Shown in pieces: positions 8,101 through 13,896 of a stretch of 17,633 nt of DNA. The stretch comes from Micavibrio aeruginosavorus. GTDB taxonomy: Bacteria; Pseudomonadota; Alphaproteobacteria; Micavibrionales; Micavibrionaceae. Where the stretch lies: positions 1-17,633 of the forward strand of contig QFQB01000035.1 in assembly GCA_003241475.1 (NCBI GenBank). The letters are read 5' to 3'. The notes beneath the pieces are model-generated. The model did no database searches and was not told where the DNA came from. It worked only from the letters and a program-made list of their open reading frames with translations. Positions within the stretch are counted from its first letter, which is position 1, and each line of letters starts with the position of its first letter. Position numbers and translations under genes: made by a program.

Positions 8101-8352
8101 AGAGCGCGTATATTCCAACCCCGGAATGCCTGCGAGGGCGGTTTCAACCGGGAAGGTAACTTGCTTCTCCACCTCCATCGGGGAAAAAGCGGGAGCCACG
8201 GAATTGATCTGCACCTGATTATTCGTAATGTCGGGTACAGCATCAATCGGCAGGTTTTTAAGCGAGTAGACCCCAAACGCCGCAACTGCTGCCGTTAGCA
8301 GCGCTATTAAAAAGCGGTGGTGGAGGGAGAATTGTAAAATACGTTCGATCAT
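5110..8352 (-). CDS. czcA: Heavy-metal RND efflux pump, CzcA type
   Basis: CzcA is the proton-driven inner-membrane pump of the CzcCBA tripartite exporter for Co, Zn and Cd. The 1080-aa product has the usual size, with a first membrane helix at residues 10-32, a periplasmic porter domain, two membrane bundles (about residues 375-580 and 890-1065) and a second porter domain. The transmembrane motif DFGLIVDGAVIITEN (residues 426-440) holds the acidic residues Asp426, Asp432 and Glu439, which mark the Zn/Co/Cd (HME1) class; the Cu/Ag pump CusA has a different motif. The open frame extends upstream to 8463, but MIERILQFSLHHR is the normal CzcA beginning. The start at 8352 leaves 13 bases after the czcN-like gene, whereas a longer start would overlap it. 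The Shine-Dalgarno is weak. A His-rich protein gene follows 29 bases downstream. Confidence 0.95.
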   Translation of the reverse strand: MIERILQFSLHHRFLIALLTAAVAAFGVYSLKNLPIDAVPDITNNQVQINSVAPAFSPMEVEKQVTFPVETALAGIPGLEYTRSISRNGFSQVTAVFNDNVDIYFARAQVNERIAEARESLPDGVEPRMGAISTGLGEIYMWTVEYANPRGKGAEIKNGHAGWQSDGSYLTPEGQRLNNELEQASYLRTVQDWIIRPQLKGVKGVAGVDAIGGYVKQYHVQPDPQKLVALGLSFGDVVNALERNNISIGAGYIERRGEAYVVRSDGRIENADQIGKIVIANRGGFVIYLRDIASVGIGKELRTGSASENGEEVVVGTALMLIGENSRTVSKAVDQKITEINKSLPEGIKAKTVLNRTKLVDRTISTVQKNLAEGALLVIVILFALLGNFRAALITALVIPLSMLMTSMGMIRAGISGNLMSLGALDFGLIVDGAVIITENCLSRLAHRQHQEGRMLTVKERLHEVMVASREMIQPSVFGQAIIIMVYIPLLTFTGVEGKMFEPMALTVIFALAAAFVLSLTFVPAMLAIFVTGKVEEKESRVIHKTKGWYAPALNYALNAPMKVIAIATAGFAFSLVLFSTMGQEFIPTLDEKDIAMHAMRIPSTGITQSQDMQFAVEKAVSTVPEVAFAYAKTGTAEMAADPMPPNVSDTFIILKDKEEWPDPSISKSEIIEKITEAVSDVPGNNYEFTQPIQMRFNELISGVRSDVAVKVYGDDFPAMEKTAAELVQVLKGIDGAADVKMEQTSGLPMLEVKLDKDAIARYGLNVADVLDVLSIAVGGREAGLVFQGDRRFDIVVRLPDKMRQNLNVLQNLPILLPADNDTTAQSGLPDSRPVYIPLKQVAKLEITDGPNQISRENGKRRVVVQSNVRGRDIGSFVKDAQAAIDTQVKLPAGYWLEWGGQFKNLQEAKARLAVVVPACFFMIFLLLFTALGSVKQALLVFSGVPLALTGGIITLWLRGMPFSISAAVGLIALSGVAVLNGLVMITRINQLVREGLESHRAIVDGALSRFRPVLMTALVASLGFVPMAIASGAGAEVQKPLATVVIGGLITATVLTLLVLPAIYKRFNLARDVLAKEEL

Positions 8353-8365
8353 AAAATGACTCACA

Positions 8366-8977
8366 TTAGGGTAAGATGATCCATGCGGGTAACATCGCGG
8401 AAATACGCAATGCGCACAGCGTTTCAATGAGAAGAAGGGCGAGAATGAAGCCGCAGGCATCACGCATGGTCAGCAACACCATGCGCGGCTGGACAACCAG
8501 TTCGTGCGTTTGGTGCCAGAGCGATAGGTTTGGCATCCAGCGGGGAACCATGCGCAGGTAATTGCGGTAAGCATCCCCATAATGCCCCTGCAGGAACGCT
8601 TCTTCTTTCTGGATCGTCCAGTAATGGAGCACTAGGAATATGGTTGTGGCGACAGCTGCTACAATCATACTGCCTGTTTGCAGGCCTAGGCCTATCACAG
8701 CGAATAATGAGCCGATATAAAGCGGATTCCGGACAACAGAATATGGCCCATCAGTAAGCAGAACCGCGTTTTTGCGACCGCCCGAATATAGCGACGTGTA
8801 AACGCGAATTAATACGCCACTGAAAACCAGAAGATGGGCCAATATTTCCATCAACTCATGCCAGAACGTAAACTCCTGTGTTACTGGGGCAATGAAAAGC
8901 AGCGTCGGCGCACCCAAGAGCATCAGGAAGCGCACAATTCTCATGCGCTCTTTGAATAGCGGTGATCTATTTATCAT
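8366..8977 (-). CDS. CzcN-like membrane methyltransferase (ICMT family)
   Basis: The 203-aa membrane protein has four to five hydrophobic segments and the ICMT-type SAM-binding signature: RNPLYIGS (residues 83-90), Glu125-Glu126 in QKEEAFLQGHYGDAYRNY, and VPRWMPN (144-150). It is inserted between czcB and czcA, 13 bases from each. CzcN of Cupriavidus metallidurans belongs to this family and is encoded with czc genes. Its function is uncertain, possibly modification of a membrane or envelope component. The start at 8977 was chosen because it has a GGAG Shine-Dalgarno and does not overlap czcB. A longer frame opens at 9022 but would run 32 bases into czcB. A second, longer family member lies at 1829-2581. 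Confidence 0.82.
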   Translation of the reverse strand: MINRSPLFKERMRIVRFLMLLGAPTLLFIAPVTQEFTFWHELMEILAHLLVFSGVLIRVYTSLYSGGRKNAVLLTDGPYSVVRNPLYIGSLFAVIGLGLQTGSMIVAAVATTIFLVLHYWTIQKEEAFLQGHYGDAYRNYLRMVPRWMPNLSLWHQTHELVVQPRMVLLTMRDACGFILALLLIETLCALRISAMLPAWIILP

Positions 8978-8990
8978 GAATGGCTCCGTT

Positions 8991-10088
8991 CTAATGCGCA
9001 TGCTCGGCACCTGCTTTGCCAATTTCGGCTTTCACCACAAAGCTATTGTTCGCAACGTAACGCTGACCGGTGACAAGACCGCTTTTGATCTCTGTCCATG
9101 TTTCATCGCTAGTGCCAAGCTCGACGGGTTGTGCCTTATAGGTGCCGCCGCTTTCCTGTATGAAAATGACGTCATTCCCTTCCAAGCGCTGAATGGCGTC
9201 GGTCTTGACTGCCACCGGCACTTCTTTTTCTTTAATCACCACATCGGCCCGGATATTCATGCCGGAACGCCAATGGTTATCTGGATTATCAATCACCGCA
9301 CGCGCGACAAATGTTTGGCTTGAAGCCTCTGTGGTAGGCAGCACTACAGAAATGTCGGCCTGAGTGATAAGGTCATCATCAAGGCACTGAATATGAACCT
9401 TCTGGCCCGCTTTTATTTTTTCACCGTCCCTAGAAAAAACAAATAGCTCGGCCCACAATTTGCTCACATCCGCCACAACAAACAGGGGTGTTTCGCCAGC
9501 AACTTCCCCCACACTTGCATTGCGGTTAATGACCAGCCCAGCCACCGGCGACTTTACCGGATAGACCTGCAGGCTATCGTTACTCTCTACGGTTGCCAGC
9601 GTGTCATTGGCTTTGACCGTTTCGCCCGGCTCTTTCAAAACACTGCGAATTACGCCGGGGAAACGTGCCTTAACCTGTGCGGCGGTGTTCTGGTTTAAGG
9701 TAACACGGCCGGTGACGCTAATCGTTTCCTGTACCAGCGCAGAGCCAACTTCCAACACCTCAATGTTCATGTTTTTGACTGCATTTTCACTGATCTTGGT
9801 TTCCTCATGCCCGCCTTCTTCTTCGCCGGAGGCATTGCCAGTTTCAGATGTTCCTCCGTGGGCGTGCTCTTCTTTCTCACCATGGGCATGCTCATCGACA
9901 TCGCCATGCCCATGTTCGCCACCTTCGGTATGATCCGGCTTGGCTTCATTCTCATGGCCATGTGCATCTGCATCGCTTTCGCTGTGCTTGGTGCTTTCTG
10001 TGTCACCCGAATTGCTCATGGCATAATAACCGCCACCAGCCAGAGCTAGTGCCAGAATTAATATGGTTAGGTTGCGTTTACTCAACAT
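8991..10088 (-). CDS. czcB: Periplasmic adaptor (membrane fusion protein) of the Czc exporter
   Basis: CzcB links the CzcA pump to the CzcC channel and binds metal in the periplasm. The 365-aa protein has an N-terminal membrane anchor (about residues 7-25). A linker (about 30-97) contains 11 His in Gly/Glu/Asp-rich HGH, HAH and EHAHG patterns. An HlyD-type core follows, with a beta-barrel strand ISVTGRV, a lipoyl-like half (VKARFPGVIRSVLKEPGE, then VKSPVAGLVINRNASVGEV) and C-terminal barrel domains. The last residues, AEHAH, are also His-rich. The start overlaps the end of czcC by 11 bases and has an AGGAG Shine-Dalgarno, which implies translational coupling. It stands 13 bases before the czcN-like gene. 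The His-rich linker is more extensive than the basic adaptor fold needs, which fits a metal-sequestering role. Confidence 0.93.
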   Translation of the reverse strand: MLSKRNLTILILALALAGGGYYAMSNSGDTESTKHSESDADAHGHENEAKPDHTEGGEHGHGDVDEHAHGEKEEHAHGGTSETGNASGEEEGGHEETKISENAVKNMNIEVLEVGSALVQETISVTGRVTLNQNTAAQVKARFPGVIRSVLKEPGETVKANDTLATVESNDSLQVYPVKSPVAGLVINRNASVGEVAGETPLFVVADVSKLWAELFVFSRDGEKIKAGQKVHIQCLDDDLITQADISVVLPTTEASSQTFVARAVIDNPDNHWRSGMNIRADVVIKEKEVPVAVKTDAIQRLEGNDVIFIQESGGTYKAQPVELGTSDETWTEIKSGLVTGQRYVANNSFVVKAEIGKAGAEHAH

Positions 10089-11436
10089 GGGGTTCTCCTG
10101 TTTCCTCTATCTCCGCAATGGAGCCATTTGCTGTAATGTCGCTCAGATGTGCCGCCGTAAGACGCTCCACTTGCGCCCTTGCAGTATGGAACACGCGGAT
10201 GGCGTCGATTTGCTGCTGTTTCACCACGAACAAGCTGCGCTGTGCATCCAGCACCTCAAGATAGGGGAAACGACCGACTGCATACCCTTCGCGGGAAAGA
10301 CGGAAGGCTTTATCCGCTGAGGGGAGGATTTCCGTTCTCAGCGTTTCTGCCTGCATGTAAGCATTTTGCATCTGTTCTTGTGCGCGCGTCAGTTCCGCAC
10401 TGGTATTCAATGCAAACTGGCGGTTATCTAACTCCGTGCGGGTTACTTCGTTTCTTGCGCGTTCGATATTGCCCCGGTTCGCATTGAAGACGGGAATAGG
10501 AAGGGAAACGCCGATCATGAATGCTTGATCGCCGCTATCGCGAAAATCGCGTATCCCGACACTGACGCTGGGGTCTGGAATGGCATTGGCTTTTTCCAAA
10601 TCAAGTCGGGCTTGCGATTGCTCCAAGCCACTTTCCAGCCTTACAAGGTCAGGGTTGTTTTTGAGTTTTTTCTCATTATCCGCCAATTTTTGTTCCCGGA
10701 TTGCATAGAAGCCCGTGGTATCAAGTGGCAGGGTGAAGCTTTCTTCCCCCATCAATGCCGCCAATCGTTTGCGAGTAATATCACGTTCCCGGCTTGCCTT
10801 ATCTAATGCAATGGTCGCCGTTGAGCGTTCTACTTCTGCACGGCTCTTTTGCACGAGTGGCGCAGCGGCAGCCCCCACGCGGATGCTCACGGATTTCAGA
10901 ACATCTTCGGCCAACGCCTTTTGCTCTGTTGCAAGACGCACATTTTCTTCTGCTGAAACAACGTCAGCAAACGCGGTGGCTACATCCCGGATAATATCGA
11001 GCGCAGCGGATTGCTCGTCAAACGAGGCGATCTCCACGTCCTTACCAGCAATGTCTTTTTGTGCCGAGAGTTTGCCGCCAATCAGAAATTGCTGGGTAAC
11101 GCCGTAATTTACTTCGGCTGAATTAAACCCTTTGTAGGAGCCGCTACCTGAAACATTCTCGGCCTGAACACCAATTTGAGGGTTGGCCCAAGCACCTGCT
11201 TGGCTTTGTGCGCCTTTAGCAGCGGCCACGCCGCTACCGAATGCTTTGAGCCTAGGGGACTGTATCAGGGCTTTTGCAATCGCTTGCTTCAAAGTAAAGC
11301 CAGTGGATGCGGCGGGTGCTTGGATAGCTACAGGGGGTTGGGATTCGATTTTCGTTTCTTGCTCCGCAAATGCTGGCACGCTGGTTAATACCGTGGCACA
11401 AAGCAGCCAAGCGGATAGCTTATATCGTGGGTACAT
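10078..11436 (-). CDS. czcC: TolC-family outer-membrane channel of the Czc exporter
   Basis: CzcC forms the outer-membrane exit duct of CzcCBA. The 452-aa protein has a signal peptide (MYPRYKLSAWLLCATVLTSV, then PAFA|E near residue 24). A TolC-type duplicated repeat follows, with helical-hairpin segments of alternating Ala/Gln/Glu and strands such as GVTQQFLIGGKLSAQ (first half) and IGVSLPIPVFNANRGNIERA (second half). The PxPVFNxNRGxIxxA pattern is characteristic of CzcC-like channels. The length fits the family. Its start has a GAGAA-like Shine-Dalgarno, and the gene overlaps czcB by 11 bases. A 105-base gap with a hairpin separates it from the czcI-like gene upstream, leaving room for attenuation. 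Confidence 0.93.
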   Translation of the reverse strand: MYPRYKLSAWLLCATVLTSVPAFAEQETKIESQPPVAIQAPAASTGFTLKQAIAKALIQSPRLKAFGSGVAAAKGAQSQAGAWANPQIGVQAENVSGSGSYKGFNSAEVNYGVTQQFLIGGKLSAQKDIAGKDVEIASFDEQSAALDIIRDVATAFADVVSAEENVRLATEQKALAEDVLKSVSIRVGAAAAPLVQKSRAEVERSTATIALDKASRERDITRKRLAALMGEESFTLPLDTTGFYAIREQKLADNEKKLKNNPDLVRLESGLEQSQARLDLEKANAIPDPSVSVGIRDFRDSGDQAFMIGVSLPIPVFNANRGNIERARNEVTRTELDNRQFALNTSAELTRAQEQMQNAYMQAETLRTEILPSADKAFRLSREGYAVGRFPYLEVLDAQRSLFVVKQQQIDAIRVFHTARAQVERLTAAHLSDITANGSIAEIEETGEPHVE

Positions 11437-11465
11437 AAAGTAATTCTCACACTTAATTCCTTGGT

Positions 11466-11524
11466 TAAAAAACCGACAAGGACGCGCAAAATCGGAGCGC
11501 CTGAATAGGCACCCGATCAGGCGC
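11466..11524 (-). promoter_or_regulatory. Hairpin plus T-run between czcI-like gene and czcC (possible attenuator)
   Basis: GCGCCTGA at 11497-11504 is the reverse complement of TCAGGCGC at 11517-11524. On the transcribed (minus) strand this 8-bp stem is followed, about 25 bases later, by CCGA...TCGG and a run of six T (11467-11472). The arrangement could terminate part of the transcription after the czcI-like gene. The second stem is short, so the evidence is modest. Confidence 0.35.
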
Positions 11525-11541
11525 GAGCCTGATTTATGAAA

Positions 11542-11862
11542 TTAAGCGTGTGAGGGTGGCTTGAGGGGTGGCCCGATCACTACTGATGCGATTGCATCAT
11601 GCTCCAGAATGAAAGATGTGCGGTTAGCAGCATCAGGGGCGGATTTATTTATAGTCGAATCAGGAAGGGCCGAAACATGAGAGCAGCAATGATGTCCCCC
11701 TTTGGCCATTTTATCATTGTCCTGCTGCGTACCATCGGCCTTTTTCTTTACTTGCTCCGATGTCTGGCAGGTATCGCCTTCACATTTCACTTCAGCCGCA
11801 TGCGCCATAGGCCCAGTAAGCAGCGAAAAAGCAACAAAGAGTGATACAAGGGTTTTTTTCAT
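11542..11862 (-). CDS. Small exported Cys/His-rich protein, CzcI-like
   Basis: The protein has 106 aa from the chosen start, with a signal peptide (MKKTLVSLFVAFSLLTGPMA, cleavage near HAA). The mature part is charged and metal-ligand rich: KCEGDTCQTSEQ, then GGHHCCSHVS, and a C-terminus ending in PPLKPPSHA. A short exported protein with a Cys/His cluster and Pro-rich end, as first gene of a czc operon, is the position and style of CzcI, which is thought to modulate czc expression. Residue-level homology was not verified. The longer start at 11883 (MLTIMVG...) is possible. I preferred 11862 because the signal peptide begins there, although no strong Shine-Dalgarno precedes either start. This gene is probably first in the operon. 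Confidence 0.6.
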   Translation of the reverse strand: MKKTLVSLFVAFSLLTGPMAHAAEVKCEGDTCQTSEQVKKKADGTQQDNDKMAKGGHHCCSHVSALPDSTINKSAPDAANRTSFILEHDAIASVVIGPPLKPPSHA

Positions 11863-11949
11863 GCCGACCATAATAGTCAGCATTCTTTAATTTACAACTA
11901 AGTTTTTACTTAATGATCCATTTAACGCTCTAACGCAGGCCTACTGCCA

Positions 11950-11978
11950 ACTATACAAATTTATGCTGATTGTCTTAA
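11950..11978 (-). promoter_or_regulatory. Candidate promoter of the metal-resistance operon
   Basis: On the minus strand, TTAAGA (11973-11978) and TATAGT (11950-11955) are separated by 17 bases and lie about 90 bases upstream of the czcI-like gene. They match the sigma-70 consensus at 4/6 and 5/6 positions. This AT-rich 279-base intergenic region (11863-12141) is the only long upstream gap for the operon. Confidence 0.35.
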
Positions 11979-12059
11979 TGTCCACAATAAAAACACCCAA
12001 AACTGCATTAGACGAAATCAACTTATGCGTGTATATTGCTTTCGCGGTGCATATTTAAG

Positions 12060-12089
12060 GTTGCATTTTTGCAACGCGGCATTTATAAG
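12060..12089 (+). promoter_or_regulatory. Candidate divergent promoter with overlapping palindrome
   Basis: GTTGCA-TTTT-TGCAAC (12060-12075) is a perfect 6-bp inverted repeat. It overlaps a possible -35 box (TTGCAT, 12061-12066) that stands 17 bases before TATAAG (12084-12089), a good -10 candidate, about 50 bases upstream of the plus-strand gene at 12142. A regulator binding the palindrome would block this promoter. The -35 match is poor, so this is tentative. Confidence 0.3.
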
Positions 12090-12141
12090 CATTGTTCCAG
12101 TAAAAAAGTGGTTCAAGAATTAAAAGGGGCGAGCTTGTGAC

Positions 12142-12936
12142 ATGGTTTTTACAGAGAAGTCTTATGACCGATTGGAGCATTTATGGAGGCGCTGGGGTCT
12201 AACAGAGGATGATGCGTATTATGCCATCGAGAATGGCTTACTTCGCACCTGTGTCTGGCTACCACTCCGTTATGTAGAACGCGGCACTATCAAAGAAGGA
12301 AAATTCGTCTTCGAGCGTTGCGAATCCAAAGAGGGATTTATCGCAGTACGACCGGAAGATTTCCGACGCATATGCCGCACCGGGCGTGCAAAGCTACGTG
12401 AATTCTTTTCGCTCAGAGAGGAAAATTGTATCGTTCGTTTGGCCTATGAACCGCCACAGCCTGCGGTTATGGTAAGAATCAGTGATTTAGTGGTGTTGCA
12501 AGCAGACCGGGTACAATTTGAGCAAGCGTACAATCTTGGCCTGCAAAGTGATGCGCTGTTAATCCCGGCCAAGCACAGTGCGGAAGCTCAATTCAAATGC
12601 TCCAACGATTATCGACACGTCAATCTTAATGGCAATGAATACCATTTGGGTGATGTGCAGGCACGAGTGGTAGAACAATTACATGATGCGGCTCGCAGCC
12701 GTCAGCCGTGGGTGCATGGAAAGACGCTAATATATGAATCCGGTTCCCGCGCTTTACGGATGCGCGATATTTTTAAGCATAAGCAGGATTGGCGGCGGCT
12801 GATCGTATCCAATGACCGTGGTTATTATCGCCTGAACTTACCGTTAGAGGAGTTTCACGATCAGCCACCCGAAGGTGACATAGAAGCCCAGCACCATAAA
12901 CAATCCGAAAAACAATTTTCCCGTCAATCTAGCTAA
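12142..12936 (+). CDS. Hypothetical protein with winged-helix-like C-terminus
   Basis: The 264-aa cytoplasmic protein is not recognised as a named family. Residues 1-150 are mixed alpha/beta with a Trp-rich start (LEHLWRRWGLTEDDAYYAIE). Residues about 165-245 have a pattern I associate with a winged-helix unit in many uncharacterised bacterial proteins: HLGDVQARVVEQLHDAA, then PWVHGKTLIYESGSRALRMR, then DIFKHKQDWRRLIVS and GYYRLNLP. This suggests DNA binding. It is divergent from the metal operon and could regulate it or the element, but nothing proves that. The Shine-Dalgarno is weak (AGGGGCGAG, distant). Its last 93 bases overlap in antisense a convergent 57-aa gene, so the C-terminal tail after residue about 233 may be poorly constrained. 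Confidence 0.7.
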   Translation: MVFTEKSYDRLEHLWRRWGLTEDDAYYAIENGLLRTCVWLPLRYVERGTIKEGKFVFERCESKEGFIAVRPEDFRRICRTGRAKLREFFSLREENCIVRLAYEPPQPAVMVRISDLVVLQADRVQFEQAYNLGLQSDALLIPAKHSAEAQFKCSNDYRHVNLNGNEYHLGDVQARVVEQLHDAARSRQPWVHGKTLIYESGSRALRMRDIFKHKQDWRRLIVSNDRGYYRLNLPLEEFHDQPPEGDIEAQHHKQSEKQFSRQSS

Positions 12937-13017
12937 TTTACGTCGCCATGGCGGGAACTGTTCCCAGTAACTTCGTTCATTCTCCTCTTCCAATTTGTTT
13001 TGGTAACGGTAGCCCAT
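12844..13017 (-). CDS. 57-aa single-pass membrane protein coupled to the XRE gene
   Basis: A short frame starts with ATG at 13017, overlapping the TGA stop of the XRE gene (TGATG), and runs to TAA at 12844-12846. An AGGAGG Shine-Dalgarno stands 5 bases before the ATG, the best ribosome binding site in this part of the window. The product begins MGYRYQNKLEEENERSYWEQ. It has a basic, Pro/Trp-rich juxtamembrane part (FPPWRRKLARLTGK) and one hydrophobic helix (about residues 35-54, FFGLFMVLGFYVTFGWLIV), ending KLL. The positive-inside rule suggests that the N-terminus is cytoplasmic. It overlaps the 3' end of the convergent plus-strand gene by 93 bases. The family is unknown. A small inner-membrane partner or a toxin-like peptide under the XRE regulator are both possible. 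Confidence 0.65.
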   Translation of the reverse strand: MGYRYQNKLEEENERSYWEQFPPWRRKLARLTGKLFFGLFMVLGFYVTFGWLIVKLL

Positions 13018-13391
13018 CAGCACCTCCTCATGCTTTGCATCAGGGCGAAAATCGCTTTCTGCTTTTCGGCTGGCAGAGCGCGAAAGTTTTCCAGCAGCTT
13101 TGCTTCCTGCTTGATGATTAGGGGAACAGCAGTCGGTATGCTCCCATCCTCTTCGCTGGGCAGAAAATAGCTAAGTGGTAATTGCAACACAGTGGCAAAT
13201 TCCCATAATCGGGAAATCGCTATGCGATTGAAGCCACGTTCGTATTTCTGGACTTGCTGAAAAGTAACCGGGTGTTCAGCTTCTTCCCCCAGAGCTTGTT
13301 GGCTCATGTTACGAAGCGCACGCCCTTGGCGCAGGCGTCTACCTACTTGAACATCTATAGGATGGGGGCCGTTCTTTTTTGTTTGTGCCAT
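13017..13391 (-). CDS. XRE-family helix-turn-helix transcriptional regulator
   Basis: The 124-aa protein has a helix-turn-helix domain of the Cro/CI type at about residues 14-75: VGRRLRQGRALRNMSQQAL, then a recognition segment TFQQVQKYERGFNRIAISRL. The TFQQVQKYERG signature is typical of many alphaproteobacterial XRE repressors. A linker (YFLPSEEDGSIP) is followed by a helical tail (LENFRALPAEKQKAIFALMQ), probably for dimerisation. A GAGG Shine-Dalgarno lies 5 bases before the start. Its stop overlaps the start of the 57-aa membrane protein gene. It is transcribed away from the structured RNA and replication module, and may act as repressor or copy-control switch of the element. Confidence 0.88.
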   Translation of the reverse strand: MAQTKKNGPHPIDVQVGRRLRQGRALRNMSQQALGEEAEHPVTFQQVQKYERGFNRIAISRLWEFATVLQLPLSYFLPSEEDGSIPTAVPLIIKQEAKLLENFRALPAEKQKAIFALMQSMRRC

Positions 13392-13426
13392 ATCACCTCG
13401 CTCCTGTGTCGGTAACGAGGGTTCCA

Positions 13427-13530
13427 GCGCCTATGGCGCCGGGAGGTTAGAAAGCCAAAAACCCGGCTGCGACCTATTTCCCGCGAGGGTATTATATTCA
13501 GCCGCCCTCCCGACATAAGGTCGTGGAGGG
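13427..13530 (+). ncRNA. C4-type antisense RNA (phage immunity RNA-like), candidate
   Basis: The segment carries consecutive stem-loops: GCGCC/GGCGC (13427-13439); AGCC/GGCT (13453-13468) with loop AAAAACCC; CCC-GCGA-GGG with a GNRA tetraloop (13480-13489); and a 10-bp stem CCCTCCCGAC/GTCG-T-GGAGGG (13505-13530). Alternative pairings GGGAGG (13441) with CCTCCC (13506) and GACCT (13471) with AGGTC (13518) exist. The order and primary sequence (GGGAGGTTAGAAAG..., CCCGCGAGGGTAT) match my recollection of the C4 antisense RNA of P1/P7-like prophages. C4 RNA acts by pairing with nearby leader sequences. The loop bases AAAAACC are complementary to GGTTTTT at 13563-13569, as expected. The ends are approximate, and the family was not verified by a covariance search. 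Confidence 0.6.
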
Positions 13531-13560
13531 ACATCTCGCGAATACGAGTCCTTCAGACGT

Positions 13561-13590
13561 ATGGTTTTTAGGGTTTCTACACCCTGTCAC
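13561..13590 (+). promoter_or_regulatory. Putative C4 target region and short Icd-like reading frame end
   Basis: GGTTTTT at 13563-13569 can pair with the loop AAAAACC (13457-13463) of the upstream structured RNA. Right after it, AGGGT/ACCCT forms a hairpin (about 13570-13584). In one frame the stretch reads WFLGFLHPVT, ending at a TAA at 13603. This resembles the short Icd-like frames seen next to C4 RNAs in enterobacterial prophages. The frame is too short and lacks a good start, so it is not listed as a gene. Confidence 0.4.
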
Positions 13591-13683
13591 ACGTCGATCA
13601 GCATAAAGATTAACTGCAAAGATTCAATAGGCAGCTCCGCACGTCGCACAGATTCTTTCTGCTTTCTCAACGGGGCAGAACAT

Positions 13684-13857
13684 GCGGCCCCCTCACAGCC
13701 CCACCCAAGCCCCCCTTAGCGCCCCACCCAAGGTCACGGACAAACGCATTATTTTGTGCATGTCGTCATTTCCGCATGGGTGGCGGCAATTTTAGCGCCC
13801 CCTCATAGCCCCATCCAAGCCCTCACCAAGCCCCACGACAGCCCCCCGTACCGTCAC
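13684..13857. repeat. C-rich direct repeats, iteron-like (possible replication origin)
   Basis: The 12-mer GCCCCAYCCAAG occurs at 13698-13709, 13721-13732 and 13808-13819, with a weaker copy at 13819-13830. They lie inside a larger direct repeat (13684-13711 versus 13795-13822, nearly identical) spaced by 111 bases. TTAGCGCCCC is also repeated (13716-13725 and 13793-13802). The block lies in the non-coding stretch 13392-13896, just before the replication-like genes. Strong strand asymmetry (C on plus) and repeats beside a replication gene suggest initiator binding sites. Confidence 0.55.
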
Positions 13858-13896
13858 GCAGCCTGTGTCCGAACAGTTCAAACAACGGAGGCTGAC

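Noticed and set aside
7678..8298. 206-aa open frame on the plus strand inside czcA
   Set aside because: Antisense shadow of the CzcA N-terminal porter region; no domain and no operon context.
8353..8463. Longer start for czcA (about 37 extra residues)
   Set aside because: The extension is Cys/Pro-rich, overlaps the end of the czcN-like gene, and CzcA proteins normally begin at MIERIL-like sequence just before the first membrane helix.
13441..13520. Short reading frames such as GCDLFPARVLYSAALPT in the structured region
   Set aside because: They coincide with the stem-loops of the C4-like RNA, and frames of this kind are often mis-annotated as proteins. There is no start codon with a ribosome binding site.
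13684..13857. CRISPR array
   Set aside because: The repeats are short and C-rich, with only three or four unevenly spaced copies, no uniform spacers and no cas genes nearby.
13756..13896. Upstream start for the 77-aa protein
   Set aside because: The added 47 residues are encoded by the C-rich repeats, and the ATG at 13897 has a clear GGAGG.
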